From positions 62,001 to 126,000 of the forward strand of contig CAKUGR010000002.1 of the NCBI GenBank assembly GCA_934654775.1: a stretch of 64,000 bases of DNA. The letters are read 5' to 3'. The notes beneath the pieces are model-generated. The model saw only the letters and a list, made by a program, of their open reading frames with translations, was not told the origin of the DNA and did not search any database. Source of the DNA: an uncultured Collinsella sp. GTDB lineage: Bacteria; Actinomycetota; Coriobacteriia; Coriobacteriales; Coriobacteriaceae. A program made the position numbers and the translations under genes. Positions 45,962-54,964 of this stretch are shown piece by piece; positions within the stretch are counted from its first letter, which is position 1; each line of letters begins with the position of its first letter.

Positions 45962-46336
45962 CTACTCGGCGACGGGAGCCTCGGCAACAGCCTCGGCCTC
46001 TGCCTTGACAGCCTTCTTGGCGCGGGACGTAGCCTGGACCTTCACGATCTTCAGCTTGGTGAGCTGCTGACGGTGACCCTTCAGACGACGATAGCGCTTA
46101 CGCTTGTGGAACTTGAAGACCAGCTGCTTCTCGCCCTTGAACTGCTCAACGATCTGAGCGGTAACCTTGGCCTTGGCCAGCTTGTCGGGATCGGTGACGA
46201 TCTTCTTACCATCGTTGAGGAAGATAACCGGCAGGGTGACCTTGTCGCCCTCATTGCCCTCGATCTTCTCGACGGTGATGACATCGTCGGTGGCGACCTT
46301 GTACTGCTTGCCGCCCGTGTTAACGATTGCGTACAT
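45962..46336 (-). CDS. rplU: 50S ribosomal protein L21
   Basis: Large-subunit protein of 124 residues. It opens YAIVNTGGKQYKV and contains FKFHKRKRYRRLKGHRQQLT near 75. The C-terminal 25 residues are Ala/Glu/Lys-rich, an extension beyond the common length. The ATG at 46336 is taken from family alignment; GAAGG lies 10 nt upstream. It precedes rpmA by 33 nt. Confidence 0.96.
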   Translation of the reverse strand: MYAIVNTGGKQYKVATDDVITVEKIEGNEGDKVTLPVIFLNDGKKIVTDPDKLAKAKVTAQIVEQFKGEKQLVFKFHKRKRYRRLKGHRQQLTKLKIVKVQATSRAKKAVKAEAEAVAEAPVAE

Positions 46337-46403
46337 GTTTACTTGCCCTTCATGCATCAGTTAGTGCAACAGCCGAATATAGTAGCAGGCGATAATACCC
46401 CCG

Positions 46404-47216
46404 TCAACGAGTATGTGGAGCAAATCCACAAGTTCGCACAGGTATGGGGCTGACGAGTCGGCCCTCGTCGTCCTCGCATGCTTGATTCTGACGCTCGACA
46501 TCGTAGGAGCAGATGGTCACGAGGTCTTGCATACCGGTGGAAACAATAGGTGCATCGACGCCCGGGGTCAAGCCCTGCAACAAAACATCAGCAGCAGAAA
46601 GCAAAATCTCCGGACGCATGGAGCCCTCGTTGTCGGCATGGGTGTCAAGCATGAGCACCAGATGGTCCGCGCGCTCCCCCGCCGTGAGCTCATAGCCAAC
46701 GAGCGTGTGGTCCAGATCCAGACGCTTGCTCTTTTTGCCGCGCGCATAGTCAATACCATGGCCCGCGCGCAGCGTGTCGATCGCGGCGCGCACCTCGTCA
46801 GCACTCACCGGCGCCTCGGGGTCCAAATGCAGGTCGATACGATACGACAGGCGCGTGAGCTGCGCGGTCAACGCAGGCGTGCGCACGTCGATGTAGGCGG
46901 CCTCGATAGGCGCCAGATCGGCCGGGGACGCCGCGACCAGGCGCTCAAAGGCCTCGTCAAGCGCGACGAACTCGGTCATAAACAGGTCATACCACTCGCA
47001 GGTCGACGACGTGCCCACGGGCAGCGCCGACGAAAAGCCCACGCGCATATGCGGCGAGAAACCCTGCGTCACGGCATAGGGCAGGCCCGCACGGCGCACG
47101 ATGCGCTCAATGGTATGAATCAGTTCCAGGTGGCCCAGGTACTTAAGGCGATCACGCTTGCCGTAGCGAACGCGCAGCCTAAAGAGCGTGGGGTTGTCGG
47201 TCAAGCGCTCACTCAT
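46404..47216 (-). CDS. DUF2344 family radical SAM-associated protein
   Basis: Protein of the family found next to, or fused with, the TIGR03960-type radical SAM protein. The N-terminal RVRYGKRDRLKYLGHLELIHTIER-type region (in pieces RVRYGKRDRLKYLGHLEL and RIVRRAGLPYA) and QGFSPHMRVGFSSALPVG near residue 50 are characteristic. The last 40 residues are not conserved-looking. Its ATG overlaps the radical SAM stop by 4 nt, so the two are co-translated. The function is not known; a tRNA or rRNA modification role has been suggested from neighbours. Confidence 0.88.
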   Translation of the reverse strand: MSERLTDNPTLFRLRVRYGKRDRLKYLGHLELIHTIERIVRRAGLPYAVTQGFSPHMRVGFSSALPVGTSSTCEWYDLFMTEFVALDEAFERLVAASPADLAPIEAAYIDVRTPALTAQLTRLSYRIDLHLDPEAPVSADEVRAAIDTLRAGHGIDYARGKKSKRLDLDHTLVGYELTAGERADHLVLMLDTHADNEGSMRPEILLSAADVLLQGLTPGVDAPIVSTGMQDLVTICSYDVERQNQACEDDEGRLVSPIPVRTCGFAPHTR

Positions 47217-49090
47217 GCGCGATCACCCATCAATACATTCTTGGCATGGAGCGTGGGGCAGATTCCGCAGCCGGTGCACGACGTGCGGGTGCAGTCGGGC
47301 GTCGTGACGCCCTCGAGCGAACGGCGGTATTCGCGCTCGAGGAAGCCGCGCGAGCAGCCGGGGCTCACGTGCTCCCAGGGCAGGCGCCAGTCCAGCTCGT
47401 AGGGCAGGTGCACCAGCTCGTTGAGGTCGATGCCGTTTTTGGCAGCGGCTGCCTTCCAGTTATCGAGCGAGAAGTGCTCCACCCAGGCGTCAAAGCGAGA
47501 GCCGGCACGCCAGGCGTCGATGATGACGGGCGTCATGTCGCGACCGGCGCGAGATAGCGCGGCCTCGATAAGCGAGGTCTCGGCATCGTGGTAATGAACG
47601 CGGACGGCGCGGTTGCGCACACTCGTGATAAGCAGCTTTTGGCGGCGCTTGACGTCGTCGTAGTCGAGCTGCGGGCACCACTGGAACGCGGCGGCCGCCT
47701 TGGGGATAAAGACGGAAACCGAGATAGACACCGAGATGGAACCGCGGCGCGCCTTGGGCACCACGGAACGACCGAGCTCCAGCACGTGGTCGGCCAGGCT
47801 GGCGATAGCCACGATATCCTCGTCGCGCTCACCGGGAAGGCCCATCATAAAGTAGAGCTTCATACGGTTCCAGCCGGCCTCGAAGGCCGCCTTGGCCGCA
47901 CGGTCCAGGTCCTCCTCGGTCACGTTCTTATTGATGATGTCGCGCATGCGCTGGCTGCCGGCCTCGGGCGCAAACGTCAGGCCGCCCTTCTTTTCGCCGG
48001 CGACCGACTCAGCCATATCAACGCCAAACGAATCCAGGCGCTGCGACGGAATGGACACGCGAATGCCCGTGTCCTCCAGACGACGGTTGAGCCTACCGAG
48101 CACGTCGCGGATGCAGGAGTGGTCGGTCGTCGAAAGCGAGGTGAGCGACACCTCGTCATAGCCGGTCTTTTCCAGGCCCTGGATCACCGAGGACACAATC
48201 TGGTCGGCCGAGCGCTCACGTACCGGACGATACGTCATGCCCGCCTGGCAAAAACGGCAACCGCGGGCGCAGCCACGCAGAATCTCGATAGACAGGCGAT
48301 CGTGGACGAGCTGCGCATACGGCACGCACGACTGAGAAAGCGGATTGGTGGCACCAAAGTCCTCGACGACGCGCTTGTAGACTACCGGTGGGACGTCCTT
48401 GCCCTCGCGCGGCACGGTGTAGCCATGCGGCGAGCAGGGCTCGTCATAACGCACCTCATACAGGGACGGCACATAGGTACCGGCGACCGTCGCGAGCTGC
48501 TCAACGATCTGGGCGCGCGAAACGCCCTCGTCGCGCAAACGGCGATGCAGCTGGCAGATCTCGAGCAGCGATTCCTCGCCCTCGCCGATCAAAATGGCAT
48601 CGAAGAATGCCGCGTACGGCTCGGGGTTATACACCGAAGGACCGCCGGCGACGATAATGGGATCGTCCTCGGTACGGTCAGCAGCCAACAGCGGAATGCC
48701 GGCGAGATCGAGCGCTTCGAGGAAGTTCGTCACAGCCATCTCATGCGGCACGTGCATGCCGACGATGTCGAACGAGGCCACGGGCGCCGCACCCTCGAGC
48801 GACAGCAGCGGAATCCCCGCCTCACGCATGGCATCGCCCATATCGGGCCACGGCACGTAGCCGCGCTCGCAGGAGATGCCCTCAGCCTGATTAAGGATGT
48901 TGTAGAGAATGGCGATGCCCTGGTTGGGCAGACCGACCTCATACACGTCCGGATAGATCATGCAGCAGCGATAGTCGGCATCGGCCTTTGAGAGCGTGCC
49001 CCACTCGTGGTCGATATAGCGACTCGGCTTTTCGACCTTGGCGAGCAGCGGCTCGATCAGATGAAAACAGTCTTGGTATGGAACGCGCAA
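47213..49090 (-). CDS. Radical SAM protein with B12-binding-like N-terminus (TIGR03960 family)
   Basis: The 625-residue protein has a B12-binding-like domain (about 30-190, CCMIYPDVYEVGLPNQG), the radical SAM cluster RGCARGCRFCQAG near residue 285 (C-x3-C-x2-C), then the AdoMet barrel, and a C-terminal cysteine group (CTRTSCTGCGICP near 605) that may hold a second Fe-S cluster or zinc. The TTG start follows AGGGG. The order radical SAM-DUF2344-rplU-rpmA is common in Clostridia, usually with RNase E/G between; that gene is missing here. The substrate is unknown. Confidence 0.88.
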   Translation of the reverse strand: MRVPYQDCFHLIEPLLAKVEKPSRYIDHEWGTLSKADADYRCCMIYPDVYEVGLPNQGIAILYNILNQAEGISCERGYVPWPDMGDAMREAGIPLLSLEGAAPVASFDIVGMHVPHEMAVTNFLEALDLAGIPLLAADRTEDDPIIVAGGPSVYNPEPYAAFFDAILIGEGEESLLEICQLHRRLRDEGVSRAQIVEQLATVAGTYVPSLYEVRYDEPCSPHGYTVPREGKDVPPVVYKRVVEDFGATNPLSQSCVPYAQLVHDRLSIEILRGCARGCRFCQAGMTYRPVRERSADQIVSSVIQGLEKTGYDEVSLTSLSTTDHSCIRDVLGRLNRRLEDTGIRVSIPSQRLDSFGVDMAESVAGEKKGGLTFAPEAGSQRMRDIINKNVTEEDLDRAAKAAFEAGWNRMKLYFMMGLPGERDEDIVAIASLADHVLELGRSVVPKARRGSISVSISVSVFIPKAAAAFQWCPQLDYDDVKRRQKLLITSVRNRAVRVHYHDAETSLIEAALSRAGRDMTPVIIDAWRAGSRFDAWVEHFSLDNWKAAAAKNGIDLNELVHLPYELDWRLPWEHVSPGCSRGFLEREYRRSLEGVTTPDCTRTSCTGCGICPTLHAKNVLMGDRA

Positions 49091-49099
49091 AAGAAACCC

Positions 49100-50029
49100 C
49101 TAAGCAGCGAGATCGGATGCGTCCTCGAAAGGACTCATAGGACGGGTGGCACCGGCGACCGTGGTCACCAGATCGCGAACGCGCGAGAACGTGGCAGCAG
49201 CGACCTCGTTGGCGCGGCTGTAGTCCACATCGCGCTCGTAGAGCGACACGAGCGCGCGACCCATACCATAGGTGCCGGCAGCTGCGGTTAACGCCTTGAC
49301 GACAAAGCCAATGTGCGGCGTCTGCTTCACCAATGCGCGGGTGACGGCGCGAATCACCAGACCGCCGGCGAGCACGCCCGCGACCTCATAGCCGCGCTCG
49401 GGCTTTATGCCGCGCCCAAAGACAGCCGCGAGCTCAAAGAGCATGCCCACCTGCGCCAGCGCCATCACGGGATAGTCGGCACCCGGCAAAAACACCAGGG
49501 CGCCCGTCGCCATGTTGGTGAGCGCGCACGAGGTAATGATGCGATTGGCGGCCGCGATGCGCATAAAGGCAAAGTTAGCGGCAAAGGCCGTCTCCTTGTC
49601 CGTGCGATCGAGAATCCAGCGGGCAAGCGTCTCGAGCAGATAGGTCTTATCGGTCGCCGCCACCACGCCGAGCATGGGCGTGGACTCCTCAATGAACGGC
49701 ACCTCGACGGCGGACTCGGCAAGCACGCACACGGGCGCGCCGGCGATCACGAGCTCCTGTACAGCACTCTCCAGGCGGTCGGATCCACACGAGAGGACCA
49801 GCACCACGTCGGTATCGTTCTTGGGAACGATTCGGTCCTCCTCCAGGCGATCGACACGCACAATGCCCGAGGTCGTCTGCGGCACAAAGGCATCGCGCAC
49901 CGTCTCGACCAAAAAGCGAGACGCAGTCGAATCAAGGTAAACCGAGACACGCACCGGCGTATCGGAATCCTTCTTAACAGACGCGCCCATCTTAAAAGCG
50001 CTGGTCAACTTATCTACGGGAATCTTCAT
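49100..50029 (-). CDS. Unrecognised protein with DUF697-like hydrophobic domain
   Basis: I do not recognise this gene. The 309-residue product has an N-terminal alpha/beta part (about 25-140) with strands such as DVVLVLSC and APVCVLAE that look Rossmann- or GTPase-like but with no P-loop. The C-terminal part (about 150-285) has hydrophobic helices (FAANFAFMRIAAANRIITS, then YPVMALAQVGMLFELAAVF) resembling DUF697/YcjF modules that often follow dynamin- or Era-like GTPases. The ATG start is followed closely by the radical SAM gene, and rodA lies 18 nt upstream. Confidence 0.6.
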   Translation of the reverse strand: MKIPVDKLTSAFKMGASVKKDSDTPVRVSVYLDSTASRFLVETVRDAFVPQTTSGIVRVDRLEEDRIVPKNDTDVVLVLSCGSDRLESAVQELVIAGAPVCVLAESAVEVPFIEESTPMLGVVAATDKTYLLETLARWILDRTDKETAFAANFAFMRIAAANRIITSCALTNMATGALVFLPGADYPVMALAQVGMLFELAAVFGRGIKPERGYEVAGVLAGGLVIRAVTRALVKQTPHIGFVVKALTAAAGTYGMGRALVSLYERDVDYSRANEVAAATFSRVRDLVTTVAGATRPMSPFEDASDLAA

Positions 50030-50047
50030 GGCAAACCCCTCCAGCGG

Positions 50048-51274
50048 TTACGCGGCGCCCGAACGATGCCGCCATATGGATTGTACGATACCCACCGTCA
50101 GCAACTGAATCATCATCGACGACGAACCAAAACTAATGAACGGCAGCGGAATACCGGTAATCGGCATCATGCCAATGCACATGCCGATGTTCTCGAAGGT
50201 CTGGAATGCCCACATGCCGACGATGCCCACGCACGATAGGCGCAAGAACAGTGACTCGCACTTAAAGGCAACGCGGATCGTCGAGAAGATCAGCAGCACG
50301 TAGAGGCACAGGAGCAAAAAGGAACCGCAGAAGCCGAACGTCTCGGACAGGAAGGCAAAGACGAAGTCGGTGTGGAACTCGGGGAGAAAGCCGCCGGCCG
50401 ACTGCGTCGCGTGGCCCAGGCCCTTACCAAAGAAGCCACCCGAGCCGACGGCAATGAGCGACTGCTGAAGGTTGTAGGCATCATCCGAATTGGCATTGTC
50501 GGGGTCGATAAAGACCGTCAGACGGTTCATCTGATACTGCTTGATAAGCACGTCGTGGCCAAGGAGCGAATCAAAGACCGAGTCGAGCGCCAAGATGAGC
50601 GCAATCAAACCAACCAGCAGGGCCAAGGTCGACAGTACCCATTCGCGGCGCGCACCGCTCATGCAGATGACGATGGCACCCGAGACCAGCACGACCAGGC
50701 CCGAGCCCAGGTCGCCCATGGCGACGACGGCCAAAAACGGGATGGACAGCATGCCGCAGAGCTTGACGTAGTCGCGAACGGTATCGATGCGGCCGTTGTA
50801 TTGCGAGCCAAGCGTGGCGATAAAGAAGATGGTGATGAGCTTGGCGAGCTCAACGGGCTGGAAGGTCAGGCCGATACCGGGGATCTTGATCCAGCCCGTC
50901 ATGCCCAGACCGCCCGTATAGGACAAGCCCGGAATCTTGGGCGAGAAGATCACAATAAGGTCAATGACGAGCAGCGCCGTCGAGAAATTGGAAATGCCAC
51001 GCAGGTCGGTGCGCCAGACGAGCACCGCCAGCACCGCGCCAATGCCAATACCCAGCAGGTGGCGCGAGAACGAGGCATCGGCCTTAAACTGCGAGGCCGA
51101 CCAAATAATGATGGCGCCATAGGCAACGAGCGCGACGGTAGCCAGCAGCACACCGATGTGGACCTTCTGGCGAAACGTGCCGCGCGAGGCCGAGAGCTGC
51201 TTGTTGACGCGGTCCAGGCTGCTGCGGGAGCCGGTCTTGGTTGAGCGGAACAGGTCCGCCGGCGAAAAGTCCAT
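50048..51274 (-). CDS. rodA: Rod-shape SEDS glycosyltransferase RodA
   Basis: Polymerises lipid II into glycan strands for cell elongation together with PBP2. About ten membrane segments are seen. The SEDS family region GTFQPVELAK is present as GLTFQPVELAKL near residue 137, and DLGSGLVVL near 185 holds the conserved aspartate; the C-terminal TGIPLPFISFGSSSM is canonical. Residues 1-35 form a cytoplasmic Ser/Arg/Lys-rich tail. It directly follows mrdA. Confidence 0.95.
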   Translation of the reverse strand: MDFSPADLFRSTKTGSRSSLDRVNKQLSASRGTFRQKVHIGVLLATVALVAYGAIIIWSASQFKADASFSRHLLGIGIGAVLAVLVWRTDLRGISNFSTALLVIDLIVIFSPKIPGLSYTGGLGMTGWIKIPGIGLTFQPVELAKLITIFFIATLGSQYNGRIDTVRDYVKLCGMLSIPFLAVVAMGDLGSGLVVLVSGAIVICMSGARREWVLSTLALLVGLIALILALDSVFDSLLGHDVLIKQYQMNRLTVFIDPDNANSDDAYNLQQSLIAVGSGGFFGKGLGHATQSAGGFLPEFHTDFVFAFLSETFGFCGSFLLLCLYVLLIFSTIRVAFKCESLFLRLSCVGIVGMWAFQTFENIGMCIGMMPITGIPLPFISFGSSSMMIQLLTVGIVQSIWRHRSGAA

Positions 51275-51283
51275 CGCAACCTC

Positions 51284-53353
51284 CTATCGAACCGAAGAAT
51301 CGCCCGTAGCCGATGAGGTATCGGGCTCGTCATAAATCGCACCGAGTACATCGCGCACGACATGCATCGCCGTGTCCGATCCGCCACCGCCCTGTTCCAA
51401 GATGGTGGCAATCACGTACTTGGGATCGTCAGCAGGGGCATAAGCGCAGAACCACGCGTATTCGTCCTCGCCGCTTTTCTCTCCCGTGCCCGACTTGCCG
51501 TATACCTGCGGCGTCAGGGTGCCAAAGTGTGCCGCCAGGGACGTCGATGCCGTATAAATCACGTCGTGCATGCCGTTGCGAACAAGAGCCAAATCCGAAT
51601 CGCTGTTGATCTTGGCCTCCAGGCGCTTCTTCTTGCCCTTGCCGTTGTACTTATAGGCATCACCGTCGCCATCGCGAGACACGGCAGACAAAAACACGTG
51701 AGGCACGTACTGTTTGCCGCCGTTGGCAAGACCCATATAGGCGCACGCCATCTGCAGGGGCGTCACCAGGATGTCGCCCTGGCCGATAGCGATGTTCGTC
51801 ATATCGCCAGCGTTCCACTTGCGGTCCTCGGCAGAGGCGTCGGTGAAGTACGACTCTTTCCACTCGGCATCGGGAATACGGCCCGCGCCCTCACTCGGCA
51901 GATCGATACCGCAGGTCTTGCCTAGGCCCCAGCGGCGAAAAACCTCCTGCAGGCCCTCAGGGTGCTGGTCGTTGTAGAAAAACGCCTTGCCCATGTCGTA
52001 GAACACGGGGTCGCACGAATTGGCGATACCGGACTGCAGCGTCATGGTGCCGTGGCCGGAGTGCAGCCAGCAATACTTGCCCCACGACTTGCCCAAGCCC
52101 GTCCAATAGCCCGTGCAGTTGGTCGTCTGACCCGAGGTATAGGTTCCAAACTCAAGGCCCGCCAAGGCCGAGAGCGGCTTAATGGTCGAAGCCGACATGT
52201 ACTGGCCGCTAATAGCGCGGTTGAGCAGCGGGTGCGAACCCTCGTCGTCGTTGAGCTCGGTCCACACATCGTTGGAGACACCACCGATAAACACCGAAGG
52301 GTCGAACTTGGGCTCACTTGCCATGCCCAGAATCTCGCCGTTGTTGGGGTCGAGGCACACCACGGCGCCGTTGCCGGCGTTGCTGTGGCCCGTGGTCTTG
52401 GCAAGTTCGATAGCGCTCGCCAGCGCCGTCTCGCAGGCTTGCTGAATCTTGAGGTCAAGCGTGAGCTTAATGTCGGAGCCGGCCTTGGCAGGCACGGCGC
52501 CGGCCTGTCCGGTCACGTTGCCCGAGGCATCGACCTTAACCGTCTGCTCGCCGCGAATACCCTGCAGCAAGTTCTCGTAGTAGCTCTCAACACCCGCCTG
52601 GCCCACGATATCGCCCGACTGGTACGTAATTTGACCGGCGGCGCTATCGTTATCGCCCGAAGTCTTCTTGTTCTGCGCCTCGAGCTGCTCGGAGGTGATG
52701 GTGCCGGTGTAGCCCAAAATGTGACAGGCTGTCTCACCGTACGGGTACTGGCGCTCGGTGCGCTCGGCAATCTTCACGCCCGGAAACTCACCAGCATGTT
52801 CCTGAATATAGGCAACCGTGGAGCGACGGACGTCCGTCGCGATGGTATGCAGGCTCTGGGCGCCCTCGGAATTGTCCTGGATATTGCGCAGCACTGCGAC
52901 GTAGGGCATACCGAGCACGTTGGCAAGATGGCGCACCAGCACGGTGTCCTCGGCCAGGTCGCGATAGGCGACGACGGCAAGTGAGGGACGGTTTTGCACA
53001 AGTGCCACGCCATTGCGGTCAAGGATTCGCCCGCGCACAGCCGGCGTGGTGACAGTACGGGTCTGGTTGCTCTTGGCCTGCTTATCGTAGTAGTCCGACG
53101 AGACCATCTGCATACCCCACAGCTTGACGGCGAGCGCGGCAAACATCGCGCCCACGCCGGCGGTGAGGATGGAGAAGCGACCCTTGAACGCGGTCGCGGC
53201 GGTATTGCCCTCGCCCTCAGTGGCGCGCGGGGCCGTTCCATGCTGCGTGTCGTAGGTAAAACGGGAATCGCCGCGGCGCATGATGACCAGCGCGACCACA
53301 ATGGCCACGACCAGCACGATACCGGCGATGATAACCGTCATCTGGGAAGACAT
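51284..53353 (-). CDS. mrdA: Penicillin-binding protein 2 (class B transpeptidase)
   Basis: Transpeptidase of the elongasome. The dimerisation domain (about 95-290) is followed by the catalytic domain with the nucleophile in SASTIKPLS near residue 390, SxN in SGIANSCD near 445, and KSGTG near 630. Two hydrophobic segments are seen at the N-terminus, 7-25 and 62-84, where PBP2 normally has one; the linker between them is polar and positively charged. The ATG follows GGGAGG by 7 nt, so the extra segment is likely real. Confidence 0.94.
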   Translation of the reverse strand: MSSQMTVIIAGIVLVVAIVVALVIMRRGDSRFTYDTQHGTAPRATEGEGNTAATAFKGRFSILTAGVGAMFAALAVKLWGMQMVSSDYYDKQAKSNQTRTVTTPAVRGRILDRNGVALVQNRPSLAVVAYRDLAEDTVLVRHLANVLGMPYVAVLRNIQDNSEGAQSLHTIATDVRRSTVAYIQEHAGEFPGVKIAERTERQYPYGETACHILGYTGTITSEQLEAQNKKTSGDNDSAAGQITYQSGDIVGQAGVESYYENLLQGIRGEQTVKVDASGNVTGQAGAVPAKAGSDIKLTLDLKIQQACETALASAIELAKTTGHSNAGNGAVVCLDPNNGEILGMASEPKFDPSVFIGGVSNDVWTELNDDEGSHPLLNRAISGQYMSASTIKPLSALAGLEFGTYTSGQTTNCTGYWTGLGKSWGKYCWLHSGHGTMTLQSGIANSCDPVFYDMGKAFFYNDQHPEGLQEVFRRWGLGKTCGIDLPSEGAGRIPDAEWKESYFTDASAEDRKWNAGDMTNIAIGQGDILVTPLQMACAYMGLANGGKQYVPHVFLSAVSRDGDGDAYKYNGKGKKKRLEAKINSDSDLALVRNGMHDVIYTASTSLAAHFGTLTPQVYGKSGTGEKSGEDEYAWFCAYAPADDPKYVIATILEQGGGGSDTAMHVVRDVLGAIYDEPDTSSATGDSSVR

Positions 53354-53366
53354 CTACGGGCCTCCC

Positions 53367-53933
53367 CTATTTGAGTTTGCGGGTCTTGGGCTTAAAGCGC
53401 ATACCCGTCTGACGACCACCGCGCGCGGAGAATCCGTAACCGGACTGCGGCACGACACCGGACATCAAAAACGGGATGGCAACCAGACCCGTCAGGATCG
53501 AAGACGGCAGTGCATGACCAAAAATAGCCACCACAAAGCTCGTCTCCAAACCCATAAACAGCAAGATAACGCTGTAGACCACGTTGATGGCAAGCGCGAA
53601 GGCGCCCACGGTAATGCCGCGCGCGGTCGGCGAACCGCCCGTCTGACCGGCGGCGCTGTGCACCAGGGCAAAGCTGCCCACCGTCAGCAGCAGCGACATA
53701 ACACCCACCGGCACGGCAGCGGAAAGGTCATAGAACAGGCCGCTGCAAAAACCGCAGACGACGGCTCGCGTGGGATCGCCCGAAAACACGCTCAGACATA
53801 CCAGGATGATCATAAAGTTGACGCGACCGCCAGCAATGGAGATCTGCGGCGCCAGGCCCGCCTGCAGGAGCACGCAGACAATGGCAGCAATGACAAACGT
53901 GCGGGAGCTTGCCCCCTGCTCGTGTAGATCCAT
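53367..53933 (-). CDS. mreD: Rod-shape determining protein MreD
   Basis: Small polytopic membrane protein that links the MreB filament to the wall machinery. The 188 residues contain about five hydrophobic helices; NFMIILVCLSVFSG and GFCSGLFYDL near residues 40-70 match the family pattern. The basic C-terminus (RFKPKTRKLK) is cytoplasmic by the positive-inside rule. The ATG at 53933 has GGGGG 7 nt upstream; a GTG two codons earlier is an alternative. Confidence 0.88.
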   Translation of the reverse strand: MDLHEQGASSRTFVIAAIVCVLLQAGLAPQISIAGGRVNFMIILVCLSVFSGDPTRAVVCGFCSGLFYDLSAAVPVGVMSLLLTVGSFALVHSAAGQTGGSPTARGITVGAFALAINVVYSVILLFMGLETSFVVAIFGHALPSSILTGLVAIPFLMSGVVPQSGYGFSARGGRQTGMRFKPKTRKLK

Positions 53934-53944
53934 GGACACGCCCC

Positions 53945-54943
53945 CTATTCGCTCGAGCCGGAATCGGTTGTCTCGGACGATTCGGAGCTCTCGTCCGAGT
54001 CCTCGTCCTTAGTCTTGGTCGCCGAATCGCGCGAGGTGCCCTGCGGCGTGCTGTTAGCAGAGCTCACGTCCTCGTCCGAGGCCGACTGCTCATCGGTCAG
54101 CGAGGTGATGACGAGCACCTCCTCGTTATTCTCTGCCGTGGTCTGGGCGCGTACGACGATGGTGTAATACACATCGTTGGCCGACTTCTCCACCGAGGAA
54201 ACGGTGCCGAGCGGCAGGCCCTTGGGGAACACGCCGCCAATGCCAGAGGTCACGATGATATCGCCCACTTTGACGTCGGAGTCGACGCTCACGTACTCAA
54301 GGCGCAGGGTGCCATCGGGCTGGCCCTGCAGCATACCCTGGGCGCGAGTATCCTGCACCATAGCCGACACGCCCGAATTCTCGTCGCCAATCAGGCGCAC
54401 GGTAGAGGTCTTGGCCGATACCTCGATAATCTGGCCGATAACACCGGCGGAGCTCGTCACGGGCATGTTGATGGTAAGGCCGTCGGCAGAGCCCTTGTCG
54501 ATGGTAACGGTCGAGGTCCAGGCATCGCCCGACGCACCGACAATACGAGCAGCGGTCGACTTAAGGTTGTAGGTCGATTGCAGCCCGACCAGGCCCTCCA
54601 AGCGCTCGGCAGTCTTTTGAGCCTCGGAAAGCTCGGCGACCTTAGAGGTCAGCACCTCGTTTTGCTTCTTGAGGTCGTCGAGCGACTCCTGCGAAGCCGT
54701 GAGGTTGGAGAACACGTTGCCGATCGCGTTGAAGGGAGCCGCCACGGCCGAGCCCACAAAGCGCACCGGCGAGGTGATCGTCGTCACGCCCGAGCGCACG
54801 GCATGAATCGGCCCGGCCTCGCCCTCACGGATATAAAACGTGAGTAGCAACACCGAAATCAGGCTGAAAACAATCAACGGGCGCATACCCGTTGATTGTC
54901 GCTTGGTATTCAGATTTGGAGAGAAACCCGAAGATCGTGCCAA
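53945..54943 (-). CDS. mreC: Rod-shape determining protein MreC
   Basis: Periplasm-facing scaffold of the elongasome. One membrane segment (about 22-38), a coiled coil (about 75-120), and two beta barrels with DGLTINMPVTSSAGVIGQI near 155 and GDIIVTSGIGGVFPKGLPLG near 225. A tail of about 55 residues rich in Ser, Asp, Glu and Thr (from about 278) is extra. A TTG start follows AAGGTGG by 7 nt. It lies between mreB and mreD as usual. Confidence 0.94.
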   Translation of the reverse strand: MARSSGFSPNLNTKRQSTGMRPLIVFSLISVLLLTFYIREGEAGPIHAVRSGVTTITSPVRFVGSAVAAPFNAIGNVFSNLTASQESLDDLKKQNEVLTSKVAELSEAQKTAERLEGLVGLQSTYNLKSTAARIVGASGDAWTSTVTIDKGSADGLTINMPVTSSAGVIGQIIEVSAKTSTVRLIGDENSGVSAMVQDTRAQGMLQGQPDGTLRLEYVSVDSDVKVGDIIVTSGIGGVFPKGLPLGTVSSVEKSANDVYYTIVVRAQTTAENNEEVLVITSLTDEQSASDEDVSSANSTPQGTSRDSATKTKDEDSDESSESSETTDSGSSE

Positions 54944-54964
54944 ATGGAATCCACCTTTTGGAAA

